From JACCZP01 sp050997195 (GTDB taxonomy: Bacteria; Actinomycetota; Thermoleophilia; Solirubrobacterales; Thermoleophilaceae): DNA of 23,012 bases. Below, piece by piece: positions 20,452-23,012 of this stretch. A program made the position numbers and the translations under genes. Each line of letters opens with the position of its first letter. Position 1 is the first letter of the stretch. The stretch is from contig JBPCRE010000259.1 in the NCBI GenBank assembly GCA_050997195.1, forward strand, positions 1-23,012. Reading direction: 5' to 3'. Under the pieces are notes generated by a model. The model did not search any database. It had not been told where the DNA came from and saw only the letters and a list, made by a program, of their open reading frames with translations.

Positions 20452-21416
20452 TGCGCGCGGCGCTCGTCTCCGAGATCGGAAGGCCTCCCGCGTCCGGAGA
20501 GGCCGCCGAGCCGAAGGGCGGCAGCGGGCGGGCGCTCCTCGAGGTGCTCGCCGCGACGGTCAACCCCATCGACCTCGCCATCGCCACCGGGAGCTTCCAC
20601 ACGGGCGCTCCGCAGACGCCCTACACGCCAGGCAAGGACGGGGTCGGTCGGGTGATCGAGGCCGAGGGCCTCGCCTCGGGCTCTCGCGTGTACTTCACCA
20701 CGCCCGGCGGCCTCGGAGGAACCGAGGGCGCCATGGCCGAGCGCGCGGCCTGCGCCGAGGAGGAGCTCTTCCCGGTCCCCGACGGGATCGACGCGGAGCT
20801 CGCGTCCTGCTTCGGCATCGCCGGGCTTGCCGCCTGGCTCGCGCTCGAGTGGCGCGCGAAGCTTAAGGAGGGAGAGACCGTGCTCGTGCTCGGTGCCTCG
20901 GGCGCGCTCGGCACCATCGCCGTGCAGGCCGCGAAGCTGCTCGGCGCCGGCCGGGTGGTGGCCGCGGCCCGCGACCGGGACGGGCTCGAGCGCGCCCGGC
21001 GCCTCGGCGCCGACGCCACCGTGGACCTCTCGCGGGGCGGTGACCTCGCCGCCGCCTTCCGCGAGGCCGCCGAGGGCGAGATCGACGTGACCGTGGACCC
21101 GCTCTGGGGCCCGCCCGCGGTGGCCGCCGCCGAAGCCTCCGCCCGCTTCGGGCGCCTAGTGCAGATCGGCCAGTCGGCCGGCGCCGAGGCCACCATCGCC
21201 TCGAGCTCGGTGCGCGGGAAGATGCTCTCCATCCTCGGGCACACGAGCCAGGTGGCGCCGCGCGAGGTGCGAGCCGCCGCCGACGAGCAGATGGTCGAGC
21301 ATGCCGCCGCGGGCCGGCTGACCATGGAGCACGAGAGCTACCCGCTCGAGCGGGTGGGCGAGATGTGGGAGCGCCAGGCCGGCTTCCCCTACCGGAAGCT
21401 CATGGTCGTGCCGTAG
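20451..21416 (+). CDS. Zinc-independent medium-chain dehydrogenase/reductase (quinone oxidoreductase type)
   Basis: A 321-residue MDR-family NADPH-dependent oxidoreductase. The N-terminal GroES-like domain has ATVNPIDLAIATG and YTPGKDGVGRV (the typical P-G-x-D/E-xx-G motif), without the catalytic zinc His/Cys set. The Rossmann domain has VLVLGASGALGTIAVQAAKLLGA, the AxGxxGxxxxQ pattern of quinone oxidoreductases, and the C-terminal part ends YPLERVGEMWERQAG. It would reduce a quinone or an activated double bond. The ATG shares its A with the egtD stop codon, so it is co-translated with egtD. A role in ergothioneine metabolism is not known to me; the coupling alone suggests shared expression. 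A 120-nt gap separates it from the thiolase. Confidence 0.88.
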   Translation: MRAALVSEIGRPPASGEAAEPKGGSGRALLEVLAATVNPIDLAIATGSFHTGAPQTPYTPGKDGVGRVIEAEGLASGSRVYFTTPGGLGGTEGAMAERAACAEEELFPVPDGIDAELASCFGIAGLAAWLALEWRAKLKEGETVLVLGASGALGTIAVQAAKLLGAGRVVAAARDRDGLERARRLGADATVDLSRGGDLAAAFREAAEGEIDVTVDPLWGPPAVAAAEASARFGRLVQIGQSAGAEATIASSSVRGKMLSILGHTSQVAPREVRAAADEQMVEHAAAGRLTMEHESYPLERVGEMWERQAGFPYRKLMVVP

Positions 21417-21536
21417 CGAATCGGCCGGGGCCACCCTCATCATTTCCGCCTGAGGGGCTCCGCCTAAGATCGTTGACTCGCGAGTCAATATCGGCGCCGT
21501 CCGCCCTCGCGCTCCCTTCCACGTCAGGAGATCGCC
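21417..21536 (+). promoter_or_regulatory. Intergenic region upstream of the thiolase with a perfect 16-bp palindrome
   Basis: TTGACTCGCGAGTCAA (21473-21488) is a perfect palindrome without spacer, flanked by GAT (21468-21470) and ATC (21490-21492) in near symmetry. TAAGAT (21465-21470) just before it could be a -10, placing the palindrome over the transcription start. Such palindromes are typical TetR-family operators, and TetR repressors often control beta-oxidation genes. The regulator is not in the window. Confidence 0.5.
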
Positions 21537-22697
21537 ATGCCCGAAGCCGTGATCGTCGATGCCGTTCGAAGCCCCATCGGACGCGCCTTCAAGGGTTCGC
21601 TCACCGGGGTCCGCCCCGACGATCTCGGGGCCTACGTGGTCGACGCCCTGCTCGCCCGCAACCCCGAGGTCGATCCGGCCTCGATCGAGGACCTCATGTG
21701 CGGGTGCGGCCAGCCCATGGGCGAGCAGGCCCACAACATCGGACGGATCCTCGTGCTGCTCTCCGGGCTCCCGGACAGCGTGCCCGGCCACACCGTGCAC
21801 CGCTACTGCGCCTCCAGCCTCCAGGCCATCCGCGAGGCGGCCTACTCCGTGCGCGTCGGCGAGGGCCACACCTTCGTCGCCGCGGGCGTCGAGTGCGTGT
21901 CGCGCGTGGCCCAACACTCCGAGGCCGTGCAGCCCGAGACCCAGAACGAGAAGCTGAACGGCGAGGGCGGACGCACCTGGGCGTACATCCCCATGGGCAA
22001 CACCGCCGAGAACGTGGCCGAGCGCTGGGGGGTCTCGCGCGAGGATCAGGACGCCTACGCGAAGCGCTCCCAGGACCGTGCCGTCGAGGCTCGCGACTCT
22101 GGCTTCTTCGACCGCGAGATCGTGCCCGTCGAGCTGCCCGACGGGGGGACCTTCGACAAGGACGACGGCCCGCGCGCCGGCACCACGGTGGAGAAGCTCA
22201 GCCAGCTGAAGCCCGTGTTCCGGGAGGGCGGCACGGTGACCGCCGGCAACGCCTGCCCGTTGAACGACGGCGCGGCCGCCGTGCTCGTCATGTCCGACGA
22301 GCGGGCCAGGGAGCTCGGCCTGAAGCCGCGGGCGCGCATCGTGGCCTCGGCCACCAGCGGCCTCGAGCCGGAGATCATGGGCGTGGCCCCCATCGAGGCC
22401 ATCCGCTCCGTGCTGAAGCGCGCCGGCATGAGCATCGGGGACATCGACGTGGTCGAGCTGAACGAGGCCTTTGCGGCCCAGGTGCTTCCCATCGCCGACG
22501 AGGTGGGCATCGACCACGACAAGCTGAACCCCCACGGCGGGGCCATCGCGCTCGGCCACCCGTTCGGCATGACCGGCGCCCGCATCATGACCACCCTGCT
22601 GAACGATCTCGAGGCCGACGACGGCCAGTTCGGCATCGAGACCATGTGTGCCGCCGGCGGCCAGGGTATGGCCATGATCATCGAACGCCTCAACTGA
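21537..22697 (+). CDS. Thiolase (acetyl-CoA C-acyltransferase)
   Basis: A 386-residue thiolase of usual length. The nucleophile Cys91 is in VHRYCASSLQAI; NEAFAAQ, GHPFGMTGAR with His341, and CAAGGQG with Cys371 complete the active site. The segments are normal for a degradative thiolase except that the common GHPLGATGAR reads GHPFGMTGAR. The enzyme cleaves 3-ketoacyl-CoA with CoA to acyl-CoA and acetyl-CoA, or runs in reverse. The start ATG (21537) is preceded by AGGAG (21526-21530) at good spacing. It is a single gene here; no other beta-oxidation gene is seen before the window ends. The strong hairpin at 22728-22769 lies about 30 nt after its stop. A steroid- or fatty-acid-specific role cannot be told from this sequence. 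Confidence 0.95.
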   Translation: MPEAVIVDAVRSPIGRAFKGSLTGVRPDDLGAYVVDALLARNPEVDPASIEDLMCGCGQPMGEQAHNIGRILVLLSGLPDSVPGHTVHRYCASSLQAIREAAYSVRVGEGHTFVAAGVECVSRVAQHSEAVQPETQNEKLNGEGGRTWAYIPMGNTAENVAERWGVSREDQDAYAKRSQDRAVEARDSGFFDREIVPVELPDGGTFDKDDGPRAGTTVEKLSQLKPVFREGGTVTAGNACPLNDGAAAVLVMSDERARELGLKPRARIVASATSGLEPEIMGVAPIEAIRSVLKRAGMSIGDIDVVELNEAFAAQVLPIADEVGIDHDKLNPHGGAIALGHPFGMTGARIMTTLLNDLEADDGQFGIETMCAAGGQGMAMIIERLN

Positions 22698-22727
22698 GGA
22701 CGACGGATAAGCGTCGCTATGCGGCGT

Positions 22728-22769
22728 CTGTGGGGGGGGGCGGTGCGGAGCATTCTCCCCCCCCCACAG
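22728..22769. terminator. Strong G9/C9 hairpin, probable bidirectional terminator
   Basis: CTGT plus nine G (22728-22740) pairs perfectly with nine C plus ACAG (22757-22769), giving a 13-bp stem around a 16-nt loop. It lies 30 nt after the thiolase stop and 54 nt beyond the stop of the converging minus-strand gene. There is no T-tract, so it is an unorthodox terminator. Homopolymer runs of this length are also prone to sequencing error. Confidence 0.5.
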
Positions 22770-22823
22770 CCACCACTTAGCTCGCTTCCCGTCGCCCTCA
22801 GCCGAGGCGTTGCCTTGAAACAC

Positions 22824-23012
22824 TCAGACGGTTTCCCCTCGCGGTGGGGGTGCTTCGGGTAGCTGTCGCCACTCGGTCATCTTTCCGTCTCGCACGGTGA
22901 AGCGGACCTTGGCGTCGCCGCGGCATGGGCCGCCTCGGCCCTCGCGCAGGCGGAACGTGGCCACCGAGGCGCGCTCTTCGGGCACGACCCGGGTCACGTC
23001 GGCGCGGCAGGG
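22824..23012 (-). CDS. C-terminal fragment of an unrecognised protein
   Basis: The minus strand is open from the window edge to TGA at 22826-22824 (62 residues). The sequence has a plausible alternation of strands: ERASVATFRLREGRGG, DAKVRFTVRDGKMTEWRQL, then a Pro-rich tail. Two cysteines (residues 2 and 30 of the fragment) could form a disulfide, as in exported proteins. The VRFTVRDGKMTEWRQL end resembles the last strand pair of NTF2-like or SnoaL-like domains. Codon use is GC-rich in third positions like the neighbours, which supports a real gene. The start and most of the protein are outside the window, so no function is assigned. It converges on the thiolase gene, with the G9/C9 hairpin between them. 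Confidence 0.62.
   Translation of the reverse strand, partial: PCRADVTRVVPEERASVATFRLREGRGGPCRGDAKVRFTVRDGKMTEWRQLPEAPPPRGETV

Noticed and set aside
22728..22769. Mobile element end or attachment site
   Set aside because: There is a single inverted repeat with homopolymer arms and no transposase, integrase or direct repeats around it.

Overview
The window is very GC-rich and densely coded, with many GTG starts and repeated 1-4 nt stop/start overlaps. This, together with egtB/egtD, a class II fructose-bisphosphatase, a Phd/PIN toxin-antitoxin pair and Mycobacterium-type families, points to a high-GC actinobacterium. A Thermoleophilia/Solirubrobacterales-like soil lineage is my best guess, but it is inference and was not tested.

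Positions 1-15727 look like one large metabolic locus. A DUF2877 (AllH/YlbF-like) C-terminus lies at the left edge (1-249, +). Ten minus-strand genes follow, transcribed from 9502 down to 276: XRE-cupin regulator, carbamate kinase, FdrA (AllF-like), MSMEG_0565-type glycosyltransferase, OsmC protein, ferritin-like protein, methyltransferase, an aminotransferase-fold protein whose PLP lysine is replaced by His, a CoA-disulfide-reductase-like flavoprotein, and a small basic protein. Most are joined by GTGA, TGATG or ATGA overlaps. Divergently from 9699 runs a variant of the Nit1 (Nit1C / sll0783-sll0787) cluster: an Sll0783/MSMEG_0572 protein, an unrecognised protein, an amidohydrolase, a radical SAM protein and a GNAT. 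An AIR-synthase-like gene follows on the minus strand. It is head-to-head with DUF1116 (AllG/YlbE-like, 14321-15727, +), and the two ATG codons overlap in one CATG.

All three families of oxamate carbamoyltransferase (AllF, AllG, AllH) plus carbamate kinase are therefore present, and they bracket and interleave with a Nit1-type cluster. The canonical nitrilase is missing; an amidohydrolase and an unknown protein occupy its place. My working hypothesis is a nitrogen-acquisition pathway. In it the Nit1-type enzymes and the amidohydrolase make or open a nitrogen-rich, probably ureide-like compound. The Fdr/All complex then phosphorolyses its carbamoyl group, and carbamate kinase turns carbamoyl phosphate into ATP, ammonia and CO2.

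Positions 15754-23012 are ordinary genome: a VapBC-type toxin-antitoxin pair with a palindrome over the antitoxin start; glpX with a translationally coupled four-helix membrane protein; a divergent egtB-egtD-MDR oxidoreductase operon (hercynine/ergothioneine-type chemistry); a thiolase behind a perfect 16-bp palindrome; a strong G9/C9 hairpin; and the 3' end of a convergent minus-strand gene running off the right edge. I saw no rRNA, tRNA, CRISPR array, insertion sequence or phage gene.
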